From Curvibacter microcysteis (GTDB taxonomy: Bacteria; Pseudomonadota; Gammaproteobacteria; Burkholderiales; Burkholderiaceae_C): DNA of 64,000 bases. The notes beneath the pieces are model-generated. The model saw only the letters and a program-made list of their open reading frames with translations. It had not been told where the DNA came from and searched no databases. Each line of letters starts with the position of its first letter. The stretch's first letter is position 1. The DNA is taken from contig NZ_JAQSIO010000006.1 in NCBI RefSeq assembly GCF_028649455.1, positions 62,001-126,000 on the forward strand, written 5' to 3'. A program made the translations under genes and the position numbers. Shown here one piece after another: positions 1 to 12,097 of the stretch.

Positions 1-405
1 TACATGGACAAGAAGTTGCGCCCCGATGTGGTGGCCGGTCTGGATGCGCGCGGCTTCATTCTGGGCGCGGTCGTGGCCTATGAGCTGAACGTGGGTTTTG
101 TGCCGATCCGCAAAAAAGGCAAGCTGCCCTTCACCACGGTGGAAGAAACCTACGAGCTGGAGTACGGCAGCGCCACCGTGGAGCTGCACACCGACGCCGT
201 CAAGCCCGGCGACCGGGTGTTGCTGATCGACGACCTGATCGCCACTGGCGGCACCATGATGGCGGGCCGGCGCTTGCTGGAGAAGCTGGGCGCGGTGGTC
301 ACCGAGGGGGCGGCCATTGTGGATTTGCCCGAGCTGGGCGGCTCCGATCGCTTGCGCGAGAGCGGCTTGCCCTTGTTCACCCTGGTGGACTTCGCCGGGC
401 ACTGA
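1..405 (+). CDS. apt: Adenine phosphoribosyltransferase, 3' part (cut by window edge)
   Basis: Converts adenine and PRPP to AMP in cytoplasmic purine salvage. The reading frame is open to base 1 and an in-frame Tyr codon precedes the first visible Met, so the true start lies outside the window. The visible 134 residues are roughly the C-terminal three quarters of a family of about 180. Seen: [13 protein letters not shown] near the N-terminus of the fragment, the RKKGKLP segment, and the PRPP-binding signature [14 protein letters not shown]. The stop is TGA at 403-405. The next gene (MOSC) converges on it 55 bases away, and no clear terminator lies between them. Confidence 0.93.
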   Translation, partial: YMDKKLRPDVVAGLDARGFILGAVVAYELNVGFVPIRKKGKLPFTTVEETYELEYGSATVELHTDAVKPGDRVLLIDDLIATGGTMMAGRRLLEKLGAVVTEGAAIVDLPELGGSDRLRESGLPLFTLVDFAGH

Positions 406-460
406 GCGTCGAACGCGCTTTGGCCGAACAGGCACCAGGCCAGCGCTGGATGCGGCCCCT

Positions 461-1036
461 TCAGTCGCGGTGCCGCGCGGCCTTGCTCAGCAGGGCCTGC
501 GGGATGCTCAGCGAGCGCTGACCCGGGCGCAGCTCAAAAGACTCGCCAGCGCGCAGCGTGCCGGGCTGTTGCACGGCCAGGTAAAAGCCGCTGCGCTGGC
601 TTTGCAGCATGCGCTTGGCGGCCTGGGCAAAGCCCATCACGGCGTTGAACTTGCCGCAGGGCTCGCGGGCGGCGGTGACGCGCAGCACGCAGTGCTCAAA
701 CACCAGGCAGTCACCGACCCACACCTGCTGCTCCAGCAGGCCACTCAGGCTGAGGTTCTCGCCCGCAAAGCCCGGCGGCAGGGTTTCGTCGAACAGGCTC
801 ACGCCCTGCTCGCGGCGCTGGGCCTGCCAGTAGGCGTAGTGCTCGGTGGGCCAGGCGTAGATGGCTTTTTCCAGCCCGCCATGCACGCTGGGGTCGGCTT
901 GTTCGTCCCCGGCCAGGCCCAGCGGGCCCACCGCCACCGCCCCACTGACGGGCTGCTTGCCAATCGCGCTCATGACGCGCCGCCCCGCGATCTGCAAGGG
1001 CCGGACTTGGCCGATGTTGAGCGACAGGACTTGCAT
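461..1036 (-). CDS. MOSC domain protein (YiiM-like)
   Basis: A 191-residue MOSC-domain protein. MOSC domains are found in molybdenum cofactor sulfurases and in YiiM/YcbX-type proteins that handle Moco-bound sulfur or N-hydroxylated compounds; the exact substrate here is unknown. Seen: GDEQADPSVHGGLEKAIYAW near residue 45, FAGENLSLSGL, and the conserved Cys in AAREPCGKFNAVMG that family members use. The start chosen (MQVLSLNIG) begins the recognisable domain; the frame stays open further upstream but that stretch overlaps the GGDEF-EAL gene. It starts 14 bases after that gene stops, so it is probably the last gene of the speD-pepP-GGDEF run. Confidence 0.82.
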   Translation of the reverse strand: MQVLSLNIGQVRPLQIAGRRVMSAIGKQPVSGAVAVGPLGLAGDEQADPSVHGGLEKAIYAWPTEHYAYWQAQRREQGVSLFDETLPPGFAGENLSLSGLLEQQVWVGDCLVFEHCVLRVTAAREPCGKFNAVMGFAQAAKRMLQSQRSGFYLAVQQPGTLRAGESFELRPGQRSLSIPQALLSKAARHRD

Positions 1037-1050
1037 CAAGGCCTCCAGGT

Positions 1051-4000
1051 TCAGACTTCGGCGTGGGTGGGCAGCTCGGCTGCCGGGCCCGGGCGCCCAT
1101 ACAGGTAGCCTTGGTAGGCGTCGCAGCCATAGCTGGCCAGGCAGTCGCGCTGGGCGGCGGTTTCCACGCCTTCGGCGATCACCGACAGGCCCAGGTTCTT
1201 GCCCAGGGCCACGATGGTTCGGGCGATGGTGGCGTCGTTGCTGTCCACCAGCAGGTCGCGCACAAAAGACTGGTCGATCTTGAGCTGGTCCAGCGGCAGG
1301 CGCTTGAGGTAGCTGAGGCTGGAATAGCCCGTGCCAAAGTCGTCCAGCGAGAAGCCCACGCCGTGCGCCTGCAAGGCCGTCATCTTGGTGATGATGTCTT
1401 CCACGTCGTGCAGCAGCAGGCTTTCGGTCAGTTCCAGTTTGAGTCGGCTGGCGGGCGCTCCGGTGGTGGCCAGCGTGTTCAGCACCTGCTCGACAAAGTC
1501 GGGCTGGCGGTACTGGCGCGCGCTGACGTTGATGGCCAGGGTCAGGTGGGTGCGCTCCGGGGTTCGTGCCCAGTCGGCGAGTTGGCGACAGCCCTCGGTC
1601 AGCACCCACAGGCCCAGCGGCAGGATCAGCCCGGTCTCTTCGGCCAGGGGGATGAAGTCGGCCGGTGACACCAGGCCTTGTTGCGGGTGGCGCCAGCGCA
1701 CCAGGGCTTCGGCGCCCACCACCTGGCCGGCGGCACTGACCTGGGCCTGGTAGTACAGCAGCAGCTGGCCGTCGCGGATGGCCACGCGCAAATCGGCCTC
1801 CATGGCCGCGCGCTGCGCCACCAGGGCCTGCATGGCCGGGTCAAAAAAGCGCAGCGTGTTGCGCCCAGCGGCCTTGGCCTGGTACATCGCCAAGTCGGCA
1901 CGCTGCAGCATCTCGTCGAGGTGGGATTGGCGGTCGAACAAGGTGATGCCCATGCTGGGCGAGCAGTGGTACTCGTTGCCGTTGAGGTCGTAGGCCTGGT
2001 TCAGCGCCTCACGCAGGGTTTCGCCCACGCTCTCGGCCTGGCGCGCGGCCTCGCCGTTGTTCAGGTCCAGGCCTTCGAGCATGACCACAAATTCATCGCC
2101 GCCCAGGCGTGACACGGTGTCGGTTTCACGCACCCCGGCTTTGAGGCGCTGCGCCACCTGCTTGAGCAACAGGTCACCCTTGTCGTGGCCCAAGGTGTCG
2201 TTGAGGGTCTTGAAGTTGTCCAGGTCGATGAAGATCAAGGCGCCATTGCGCTGGCGCCGCTGGCTGGAGGCCAGGGCCTGGCGCAGCCGGTCCAGCAGCA
2301 GGCGGCGGTTGGGCAGGCCGGTCAGGGGGTCGAAGAAGGCCAGGTGGCGAATCTCGTTTTCAGCCGCCTTGCGCTGGGTGATGTCGGTCAGGGTGCTGAC
2401 GTAGTGGGTCACGTCGCCGTCTTGGCTCTTCACGGCGGTGATGGTCAGCCATTCGGGGAAGATTTCGCCATTCTTGCGGCGGTTCCAGATCTCACCGCGC
2501 CATTGGCCGCGCGACATCACCGCTTGCCACATGTTGGCGTAGAAGGCGTCGTCGTGGCGGCCTGACTTGAGCAGCTTGGGGGTCTGGCCCACGGCGTCTT
2601 GCGAGCTGTAGCCGGTGATCTCGCAGAAAGCCTGGTTGACCTTCAGGATCACGCCCTGGCTGTCCGCCACCATCATGCCTTCCTGGGTTTCGAAGGCCGT
2701 GGCCGCGATGCGCAGCTCGGCGTCCATGTGGCGGCGCTCGGTGATGTCTTCCAGGATGCCCAGGTACTGCACGGCCTGACCTTGGTCGTCGAAGATGGGC
2801 GAGAGCTGCACGCTTTGCCACAGCACCCGGCCGTCTTTGCAGCGTGTGGGCACTTCGCCCTGCCAATTTTGGCCGGCGTCCAGGGCCTGCCACAGGGCCT
2901 TGTAACGCCCTTGCGGGCGCTGGCTCAGGCGCAGGAAGTCAGGGCTCTGGCCCAGCACCTCGGCGGCGCTGTAGCCGCTCAGGCGCTCGAACTCGGGGTT
3001 CACGTAGCTGATGCGGCGCGAGGTGTCGGTGATCAGGATGGACACCGGGCTTTGGTCCATGGCGCGAGTCAGGGTGCGCAACTCGGCGGCCTGCTGGCGC
3101 AGCACCGCAATGTGGCGCGCGTTTTGGTGGTGGTAGGCGTTGAACAGGCGGCGTGACCAGCGCGAGAACAGCAGCGAGCCCCCCAGCGCCACCAGCAGCG
3201 CGGCCAGCACGGCCAGGGCCTGGGTCATGAGGCGCTGGCTGCTGCCTTGCTCGTAGAGCAGGCGCTCTTGGTTCAGCGCTTCTTGCAGCTCGTCGTCGAA
3301 CACGGTCGCGGCCACGACCCAGCCCCAGGGCTGGATGGTCTTGACCAAGGCGGTTTTCGGGGCCAGTTGCCCGGTTTTGGGGTCCGGCCACTCGTAACGG
3401 ACGAAGCCGCCCCCGTTGTGGCTGCTCTGGTGCATTTTCTCCAGCGCCCGCCCCTCGGCTGGGGGCAGCACCGAGTAGTGCTTGCCTTCCAGCGAAGCAT
3501 TGCCCGGCGACAGCAGAGAGCGGCCCTGGCTGTCGATCAGGCCGAAGTAGCCGCTGCTGCCAAAGCGCAGCGAGCGCAGGTGGTCCAGCGCTTCTTTCTG
3601 CTGCTGTTCTTCCCATTTGTAGGTGTAGTCGCCCGCGCCGATCAGCCAGCCGTAGGGCGCAAAGTGGCGCACATAGGCCAGCTTGTCAGCCATCTGCTTG
3701 GGTTGGTCCGGCAGGTACCAGCGGTAGCGCGAAAAGCCCTGACCGCGCGGCTGTTGGGCGGCCTCGATCAGGCCTTGCATGATGCGGTGGCCCGTGTCGT
3801 CGCGGTTGTCGGGCAGCAGCTTGCCCTCCAGTTGCGGCGCGGTGGGCAGCAGCACAAAGCGGCCTTCGAGGTCGTCAATGAAGTAGTAACCCCGGCCGTC
3901 AAAAAAACGCACCTGGCGCAAGGCCTCGATGATCAGGCGCTTGACTTCGGCCGCTGGGCGGCGCGGGGACTCGTGCTGGTAAATCGACTCGACCACCTGC

Positions 4001-4341
4001 ATGGCCCCGTCGACCTGGCTGGTCAGGCTTTGGCGCAGCACCTGATCGGTACGGGAGCGTACAAAAGTCAGGTAGCTGAGGGCGGATTCCATTTCGGCGC
4101 TCAGGCGGGCGTGCTGTTGGCGCTCGATCACCGCCTCCATGCGCCGCAAGGAGGCACTTTGCTCCGACAGGTTCTGCCAGGAGAAAAAGCCAGTCAGCGC
4201 CAGCGTCAGGCCGAGCACGATCAGCAGCGTGCCGATCAAGTGCAATCGGGGCACGCTTTGTTCATTGGCCAGCAGGCGGCGCGGGCGCGGCTGTGTCTCG
4301 GCAGGGACCAGCGGGGCGGGGGTGTCAGCAGGCAAGGGCAT
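1051..4341 (-). CDS. Membrane sensor with Cache, two PAS, GGDEF and EAL domains
   Basis: A 1096-residue c-di-GMP signalling protein. Order: cytoplasmic N-tail, membrane segment about residues 33-54, periplasmic double Cache region about 85-360 (two similar units around YYFIDDLEGRFVLLP and YFGLIDSQGRSLLSP), membrane segment about 372-393, PAS domains about 425-535 and 545-660, GGDEF about 665-830, EAL to the end. GGDEF is intact at 747-751, with the inhibitory RxxD site (R738, D741) five residues before it. EAL is intact at 878-880 and DDFGTGYSS is at 1000-1008, so both synthesis and hydrolysis are possible by motif. Its ATG overlaps the pepP stop in TGATG, implying translational coupling. The ligand sensed by the Cache region is unknown. 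Confidence 0.93.
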   Translation of the reverse strand: MPLPADTPAPLVPAETQPRPRRLLANEQSVPRLHLIGTLLIVLGLTLALTGFFSWQNLSEQSASLRRMEAVIERQQHARLSAEMESALSYLTFVRSRTDQVLRQSLTSQVDGAMQVVESIYQHESPRRPAAEVKRLIIEALRQVRFFDGRGYYFIDDLEGRFVLLPTAPQLEGKLLPDNRDDTGHRIMQGLIEAAQQPRGQGFSRYRWYLPDQPKQMADKLAYVRHFAPYGWLIGAGDYTYKWEEQQQKEALDHLRSLRFGSSGYFGLIDSQGRSLLSPGNASLEGKHYSVLPPAEGRALEKMHQSSHNGGGFVRYEWPDPKTGQLAPKTALVKTIQPWGWVVAATVFDDELQEALNQERLLYEQGSSQRLMTQALAVLAALLVALGGSLLFSRWSRRLFNAYHHQNARHIAVLRQQAAELRTLTRAMDQSPVSILITDTSRRISYVNPEFERLSGYSAAEVLGQSPDFLRLSQRPQGRYKALWQALDAGQNWQGEVPTRCKDGRVLWQSVQLSPIFDDQGQAVQYLGILEDITERRHMDAELRIAATAFETQEGMMVADSQGVILKVNQAFCEITGYSSQDAVGQTPKLLKSGRHDDAFYANMWQAVMSRGQWRGEIWNRRKNGEIFPEWLTITAVKSQDGDVTHYVSTLTDITQRKAAENEIRHLAFFDPLTGLPNRRLLLDRLRQALASSQRRQRNGALIFIDLDNFKTLNDTLGHDKGDLLLKQVAQRLKAGVRETDTVSRLGGDEFVVMLEGLDLNNGEAARQAESVGETLREALNQAYDLNGNEYHCSPSMGITLFDRQSHLDEMLQRADLAMYQAKAAGRNTLRFFDPAMQALVAQRAAMEADLRVAIRDGQLLLYYQAQVSAAGQVVGAEALVRWRHPQQGLVSPADFIPLAEETGLILPLGLWVLTEGCRQLADWARTPERTHLTLAINVSARQYRQPDFVEQVLNTLATTGAPASRLKLELTESLLLHDVEDIITKMTALQAHGVGFSLDDFGTGYSSLSYLKRLPLDQLKIDQSFVRDLLVDSNDATIARTIVALGKNLGLSVIAEGVETAAQRDCLASYGCDAYQGYLYGRPGPAAELPTHAEV

Positions 4342-5747
4342 CAGCGCATCAAGGCTTCGATCTCATCCGGGTGGACGGGCACGTCACGGGTGATCAGCTC
4401 GCAGCCCTGTTCGGTGACGATGGCGTCGTCCTCGATGCGGATGCCGATGTGGTGGAAGGCCTCGGGCACCCCCGGGGCGGGCCGCACATACAGGCCGGGC
4501 TCCAGCGTCAGCACCATGCCCGGGCGCAGGATGCGGCTGGGGCGGTTGGTGATGGTCTCGCCCGACAAGGGGTCCAGGCGCAAGCTGGTCTGGCCCACTT
4601 CAGTTGGTTCCACATAGCTGCCGCAGTCGTGCACATCCATGCCCAGCCAGTGGCTGGTGCGGTGCATGTAGAAGGGGAAGTAGCTGCGGTTGGCGATCAC
4701 GTCCTCGACCGTGCCCACGGTGTTGCGGTCCAGCAGGCCCAGGTCCAGCAGGCCCTGCGAGAGCACGGCCACCGTGGCTTCGTGCGGGTCGTTGAAGCGG
4801 GCACCCGCGCGGGTGGCGGCCACCGAGGCGTCCTGTGAGGCCAGCACCAGTTCGTACAGCGCGCGCTGCGGCCCGCTGAAGCGGCCGTTGGCGGGGAAGG
4901 TTCGGGTGATGTCGCTGGCGTAGCCGTCGAGTTCGCAGCCGGCGTCGATCAGCACCAGCTCGCCGTCGCGCACCGGGGCGGCGTCGGCGCGGTAGTGCAG
5001 CACGCAGGCGTTCGCGCCCGCCGCCACGATGGAGCTGTAGGCCGGGTACTGCGAGCCGCCCAGGCGGAACTCATGCAGCAGCTCGGCGTCGAGGTGGTAC
5101 TCACGCACGTCTTCGCCAGCGCGCAGCTTGCGTGCGCTCAGTTGCATGGCGCGCACATGGGCCCGGGCGCTGATGCGTGCGGCGCGGCGCATGGTGTCTT
5201 GCTCGTGCACGTCTTTGACCAGGCGCATCTCGTCGAGCACGTCGCACAGGTCACGCTGCACCGCCGGGCACAGGGCGCCAAAGCGGACCCGGGCGCGCAC
5301 CTGGCTGAGCCAGCCGTCCACACGCGTTTCCAGGCCCTTGTGGGTGGCAAAGGGGTAGTGCACCACGTCGCGGTTTTCCAGCAGGCGCGGCAGCCGGGTG
5401 TCGAGCTCGGCCACCGACCAGGCCGCGTCCACCCCCAGCGCCTCGGGCGCGGCATCGGGGCCCAGGCGGTAGCCGTCCCAGATCTCGCGCTCCAGGTCCT
5501 TGGGTTGGCACCACAGGGTGCTGTGGCCGTCGCCCGTGATGACCAGCCAGGCGTTGGGCTCGGTGAAGCCGGTCAGGTAGTAGAAGTAGCTGTCGTGGCG
5601 GTACAGAAAGTCGCTGTCGCGGTTGCGCTGGCGCTCCGGCGCCGTGGGGATGATGGCAATGCCACGCGTGCCAATGGCGCGCGCCACGCGGTCGCGGCGT
5701 TCGGCATAGACCGAGGCGGGGAGGCTCAGGGGGGCGGTGGAAGTCAT
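4341..5747 (-). CDS. pepP: Xaa-Pro aminopeptidase (aminopeptidase P)
   Basis: Removes N-terminal residues that precede proline; a cytoplasmic dimetal peptidase of the M24 family. The 468 residues match the usual length. An N-terminal creatinase-like domain starts at YAERRDRVARAIG. The catalytic domain carries the expected ligands: Asp in LIDAGCELDGYASDITRTF (two Asp), His in HRTSHWLGMDVHDCG, Glu in LTLEPGLYV and Glu in GIRIEDDAIV. The start ATG follows a purine-poor stretch; no other in-frame start gives a better N-terminus. Its stop overlaps the GGDEF-EAL start by one base. In many proteobacteria pepP precedes ubiquinone hydroxylase genes; here a c-di-GMP gene takes that place. Confidence 0.95.
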   Translation of the reverse strand: MTSTAPLSLPASVYAERRDRVARAIGTRGIAIIPTAPERQRNRDSDFLYRHDSYFYYLTGFTEPNAWLVITGDGHSTLWCQPKDLEREIWDGYRLGPDAAPEALGVDAAWSVAELDTRLPRLLENRDVVHYPFATHKGLETRVDGWLSQVRARVRFGALCPAVQRDLCDVLDEMRLVKDVHEQDTMRRAARISARAHVRAMQLSARKLRAGEDVREYHLDAELLHEFRLGGSQYPAYSSIVAAGANACVLHYRADAAPVRDGELVLIDAGCELDGYASDITRTFPANGRFSGPQRALYELVLASQDASVAATRAGARFNDPHEATVAVLSQGLLDLGLLDRNTVGTVEDVIANRSYFPFYMHRTSHWLGMDVHDCGSYVEPTEVGQTSLRLDPLSGETITNRPSRILRPGMVLTLEPGLYVRPAPGVPEAFHHIGIRIEDDAIVTEQGCELITRDVPVHPDEIEALMR

Positions 5748-5792
5748 GGGCGGCCTGGTGAAGGTAGACGTCGGTAGAGGGGGCTGGGGGCC

Positions 5793-6566
5793 TTAGGTTC
5801 CGCTGGCGGGCACGCGGTTGAGTTCGGCCAGGCGTTCGGGCGTGCCGACATCGGTCCAGCGCCCGTGGTACAGGCTGGCACTTACCCGGCCTTGGTCCAT
5901 GGCCTGGCGCAGCAGCGGGGCCAGGGCGGCCACGGCGCCGCGGGGGTTGCCAGGGGACAGATCGGTCCAGGGCGCGCCCAGCAACTCGGCGCGGAACAGG
6001 CCGATGGTGCTGTAGGTGTAGCGTGGGCCGGAGGCTTCGGGCGGCAGGTTCAGGGCCAGCCCGGCCTCGCTCAGGCCAAAGTCGCCGCGGGGGTTGTGCG
6101 CTGGGTTGGGCACCAGCCACAGGTGGGCCAGCGCCGGGCTGGCCACAAAGCGGGCCACGGCGGCGGGGTCGAAGACAAAGTCCGGCGCGAACACATCACC
6201 CGCGGCCAGCCAGAACACCGGGCCCAGCAGCGGCAGGGCGCGCGCCATGCCGCCTGCGGTTTCCAGGGCGCGGCCAAAGTCGGCGGCCTCGTCGGAATAG
6301 CGCAGCGCGATGTGGCCTTGTGGGTGGTCAAAGCCGGCGCCGAAATGGCTTTGGATTTGCTCGCCCAGCCAGGCCGTGTTGATGACCACGCGGGCACAGC
6401 CGGCCTGGCCCAGCGCCTGCAGGTGCCACGCCAGCAGCGGCTGGTCGTGCACGCGCAACAAGGGCTTGGGGGTGTGGTCGGTCAGCGGGCGCATGCGCTC
6501 GCCCCGGCCGGCGGCCAGCAGCAAGGCGGGAATGGGCAGGGTCGGCGTTGGCGTCAGGTCACTCAT
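5793..6566 (-). CDS. Sugar-1-phosphate nucleotidyltransferase (MurU/mannose-1-P guanylyltransferase-like)
   Basis: A 257-residue nucleotidyltransferase with the signature LLAAGRGERMRPLTDHTPKPLL near the N-terminus and WLAAGDVFAPDF around the metal-binding Asp. Family members transfer NMP to a sugar 1-phosphate; short single-domain proteins of this type in Pseudomonas and Burkholderiales include MurU, which acts in peptidoglycan recycling. The usual MurU partner kinase AmgK is not in this window, so the substrate is not settled. The start MSDLTPTPT is preferred over an upstream in-frame Met because its ATG overlaps the speD stop in ATGA. Forty-five bases separate its stop from the pepP start. 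Confidence 0.82.
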   Translation of the reverse strand: MSDLTPTPTLPIPALLLAAGRGERMRPLTDHTPKPLLRVHDQPLLAWHLQALGQAGCARVVINTAWLGEQIQSHFGAGFDHPQGHIALRYSDEAADFGRALETAGGMARALPLLGPVFWLAAGDVFAPDFVFDPAAVARFVASPALAHLWLVPNPAHNPRGDFGLSEAGLALNLPPEASGPRYTYSTIGLFRAELLGAPWTDLSPGNPRGAVAALAPLLRQAMDQGRVSASLYHGRWTDVGTPERLAELNRVPASGT

Positions 6567-6994
6567 GCGGGCACCGGGCTGAAAACGAGAGGCGCCAGCG
6601 CAGGGGCTGGCGCGGCATGCAGCGACTGGCCGCGCTGCCATTCCTGCAGCTGTTGCCGCTCGGGCTGGAACAGGGCCAGCAAGGCTTGCTGCAAGGCGCG
6701 GGCGCGTTCGCTGTGGTCGGCGCTGAAGTTGCACACATAGACGTCCAGCGTCACCGCGGCGCGCTCAGGCCAGGTGTGCACGCACAGGTGCGACTCGGCC
6801 AGCAGCACCGTGGCGGTCACGCCGCCAGGGCCTTGGGCGCTGGCCGGGAAGGTGTGGAACAGCTGGCCCACGCTGTGCAGGCCGCAGTTCGCCACGGCCG
6901 CCAGGCAGGCCTGGCCCAGCGCGTTCGCGTCCAGCAACCACTGCGGGTCGCAGCGGCAGCGGTGCAAATCGGCGGTGAGGTGCAGGCCATCCAT
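6563..6994 (-). CDS. speD: S-adenosylmethionine decarboxylase proenzyme
   Basis: Makes decarboxylated AdoMet for spermidine synthesis. The protein is 143 residues, a normal size for the small bacterial class. The self-cleavage site is visible as AESHLCVHTWPE, with Glu67-Ser68 the predicted cleavage pair; Ser68 becomes the pyruvoyl group. The Ser/His/Cys-rich surroundings fit the family. A very long open frame on this strand runs upstream through tkt and gapA, but it is antisense to those genes, so the start is set at MDGLHLTADL. It heads the minus-strand run that continues with the nucleotidyltransferase through an ATGA overlap. It is divergent from tkt, with 147 bases between them. Confidence 0.88.
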   Translation of the reverse strand: MDGLHLTADLHRCRCDPQWLLDANALGQACLAAVANCGLHSVGQLFHTFPASAQGPGGVTATVLLAESHLCVHTWPERAAVTLDVYVCNFSADHSERARALQQALLALFQPERQQLQEWQRGQSLHAAPAPALAPLVFSPVPA

Positions 6995-7141
6995 GAAGGG
7001 CTCCACTTTAGTGCATGTCAAGGGGCTCGATCGCCATCCGAGGGGGGTAAAAACAGGCTTGTGCACCGCTGTGGCGGGAGGGGTCGGCCGCGCCGGTAAA
7101 ATAGGGGTTTCCCCAGACCCTCCAACCCGGAGCTGCTTCCG

Positions 7142-10228
<3,087 letters not shown>

Positions 10229-10245
10229 GCCTTCACAGGCCCCCG

Positions 10246-10275
10246 CAAAACGCGCCTTTGGGCGCGTTTTGTTTT
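10246..10275 (+). terminator. Rho-independent terminator after gapA
   Basis: Perfect inverted repeat AAAACGCGCC / GGCGCGTTTT with a four-base loop (tttg), followed by GTTTTGG. It sits 18 bases after the gapA stop and closes the tkt-gapA unit. Confidence 0.88.
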
Positions 10276-10437
10276 GGACCTGCGCACGCGCGAAGCGCCC
10301 TGTCCGGCCTGGTGTCACCCAGCCGGGAGCCTGTTGAGGCTCGCGCTTCCCGCTGGCCAGGTCCTGTCCCCGTGCCGGTGCTGGCTGCCCCGGTGCGCTG
10401 GTTTTGTCTTGTTGCAGCCGTTCAAGGGATTTCCAAC

Positions 10438-11586
10438 ATGCTGTCTTCCTCTGCTTCTCTGCGCCGCGCACTGGGCGTCGCTGCCTGTGCCCTGGGCACC
10501 GTGACCCTGGCCTCGGCCCAGGATGTGCAAACCGTCAAGATCGGCCATGCCGGCCCCACCTCGGGTGGCATCGCCCACATCGGCAAAGACACTGAAAACG
10601 GTGTGCGCCTGGCGCTGGAAGAAGCCAACACGCAAAACCTGGTGATTGGCGGCAAGAAGATCCGCTTCGAGCTGGCCGCCGAAGACGACGCCGGCGACCC
10701 ACGCCAGGCCACGGCGGTGGCGCAGAAAATGTGCGATGCCCGTGTCGCCGGCGTGGTGGGCCACTTGCAGTCGGGCACCTCGATCCCGGCCTCGGGCCTG
10801 TACGCCAAGTGCGAGCTGCCCAACATCACCGCCTCGGCCTCCAACCCCGACCTGACCAAGCCCGGCTACAAGACCACCTTCCGCCTGATCGCCAACGACA
10901 ACGCCCTGGGCGCGGCGCTGGCCTACTACGCCGCCGATGCGCTCAAGGTCAAGCGCGTGGCCATCATTGACGACCGCACGGCCTACGGCCAGGGCGTGGC
11001 CGCCGTGTTCAAGGCCACGGCGCTGCAAAAGGGCTTGACCGTGGTGGGCGAAGAGTTCACCAATGACAAGGCCACCGACTTCACCGCCATCCTGACCGCG
11101 CTCAAGGCCAAGAAGCCTGACGCGGTGTTCTATGGCGGCCTGGACGCCCAGGCTGGCCCCATGCTGCGCCAGCTGGAGCAGCTTGGCATGGCCGATGTGA
11201 AGCTGTTTGGCGGTGACGCGCTGTGCACCGAAAAGCTGGCCGAGCTGTCGTCCAAGGCGGCCCCCTTGGCTGGCGTGACCTGCGCCACCGGGGGTGCCTC
11301 GCTGGCCAAGATGCCGGGCGGCGCCGACTGGAAGAAGAAGTACGACGCCCGCTTCCCCGGTCAGTTCCAGATTTACAGCCCCTACGCCTATGACGCCGCG
11401 CGCGTGCTGATCGAGGCCATGAAGAGCGCCAATTCCACCGACCCCCAGGTCTACCTGGGCGCGCTGGCCAAGACCAACTTCAAGGGGGTGACTGGCGCCA
11501 TTGCCTTCACCGCCAAGGGCGAGCTGACCCAACCCGCCGTGACCCTGTACGGCTTCCGCGACGGTGTGCGCACCCCGCTGAACTGA
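10438..11586 (+). CDS. Branched-chain amino acid ABC transporter, periplasmic binding protein
   Basis: A LivJ-type solute-binding protein of 382 residues, exported to the periplasm. Residues 1-27 form a signal peptide (basic start, hydrophobic core, cleavage near LASAQ). The mature part starts VQTVKIGHAGPTSGGIAHIGKD and keeps the Peripla_BP_6 pattern: GVVGHLQSGTSIPASGLYA for ligand binding, then RVAIIDDRTAYGQGVA and KPDAVFYGGLDAQAGPMLRQ. The start is set at MLSSSASLRR, preceded by aaggga; the frame is open upstream into the gapA terminator region but that part is not protein-like. No permease or ATPase gene is adjacent, so the partner transporter must be elsewhere. The ligand is inferred from family only. 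Confidence 0.92.
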   Translation: MLSSSASLRRALGVAACALGTVTLASAQDVQTVKIGHAGPTSGGIAHIGKDTENGVRLALEEANTQNLVIGGKKIRFELAAEDDAGDPRQATAVAQKMCDARVAGVVGHLQSGTSIPASGLYAKCELPNITASASNPDLTKPGYKTTFRLIANDNALGAALAYYAADALKVKRVAIIDDRTAYGQGVAAVFKATALQKGLTVVGEEFTNDKATDFTAILTALKAKKPDAVFYGGLDAQAGPMLRQLEQLGMADVKLFGGDALCTEKLAELSSKAAPLAGVTCATGGASLAKMPGGADWKKKYDARFPGQFQIYSPYAYDAARVLIEAMKSANSTDPQVYLGALAKTNFKGVTGAIAFTAKGELTQPAVTLYGFRDGVRTPLN

Positions 11587-11598
11587 GCGCGTCTGCGA

Positions 11599-12039
11599 GT
11601 GAGCTTCCTCCCCGAAGCCGACCCGGCCTTGCACTGGGTCTGGCAAGGCGCCGACTCCGAGCTGGCCGAGCTGGCGCCGCGCAGCCTGGGTCCGCTGGGC
11701 CCGCAGCGGGCGCTGCGCTGGGCCGCTGCGGCGGTGGCCGCTCGCGCCCCGGGTGCGCCGGCCTTCATGCCGCCGCTGCGTGGCCATGTGCGTGATTGGC
11801 GCCTGTGGCTGGACGATGGTGCCGGCCTGGCCCTGCCCCCGGCCCAGGGCGCGCTGCAGGAGGCGACCCTGCACTGCGACGGCCAGCGCTGGCCCGCGTT
11901 GGCCCTGCCCAGTGAACTGCAGGGCGAGCTGAGCCTGTGCCTGCGCTGGCGCCAGGGCGGCGAGTGGCATTGGCAGGGCCGTTGGCTGCGTGCCGAGGGC
12001 TTGGCGGGCCTGCCTTTTTTTGCCAGCCTGGCTTGCTGA
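11599..12039 (+). CDS. Hypothetical protein, Trp-rich, 146 aa
   Basis: Not recognised. GTG-initiated frame 12 bases after the binding-protein gene, so probably co-transcribed with it. The sequence is rich in Ala, Leu and Trp (about eight Trp, including LRWRQGGEWHWQGRWLRAEG near the C-terminus), with no signal peptide and no membrane segment. Third-position GC bias matches neighbouring real genes. The C-terminus FFASLAC is followed by a TGA. It could be a lineage-specific cytosolic protein; the GTG start is the only plausible one close to the upstream stop. Confidence 0.6.
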   Translation: MSFLPEADPALHWVWQGADSELAELAPRSLGPLGPQRALRWAAAAVAARAPGAPAFMPPLRGHVRDWRLWLDDGAGLALPPAQGALQEATLHCDGQRWPALALPSELQGELSLCLRWRQGGEWHWQGRWLRAEGLAGLPFFASLAC

Positions 12040-12097
12040 GTGCGCTCCCGCGGCGGCGCCTCTCGCGGGGCCTGGGGGCTGGCGTGCCGGTTCAGGC

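Noticed and set aside
4139-4838. Plus-strand frames opposite pepP and the GGDEF-EAL gene
   Set aside because: Shadows of the minus-strand genes with no start context or domains.
7095-7104. TAAAAT as a -10 element for tkt
   Set aside because: Well placed but no acceptable -35 at 16-18 bases upstream; too weak to list.
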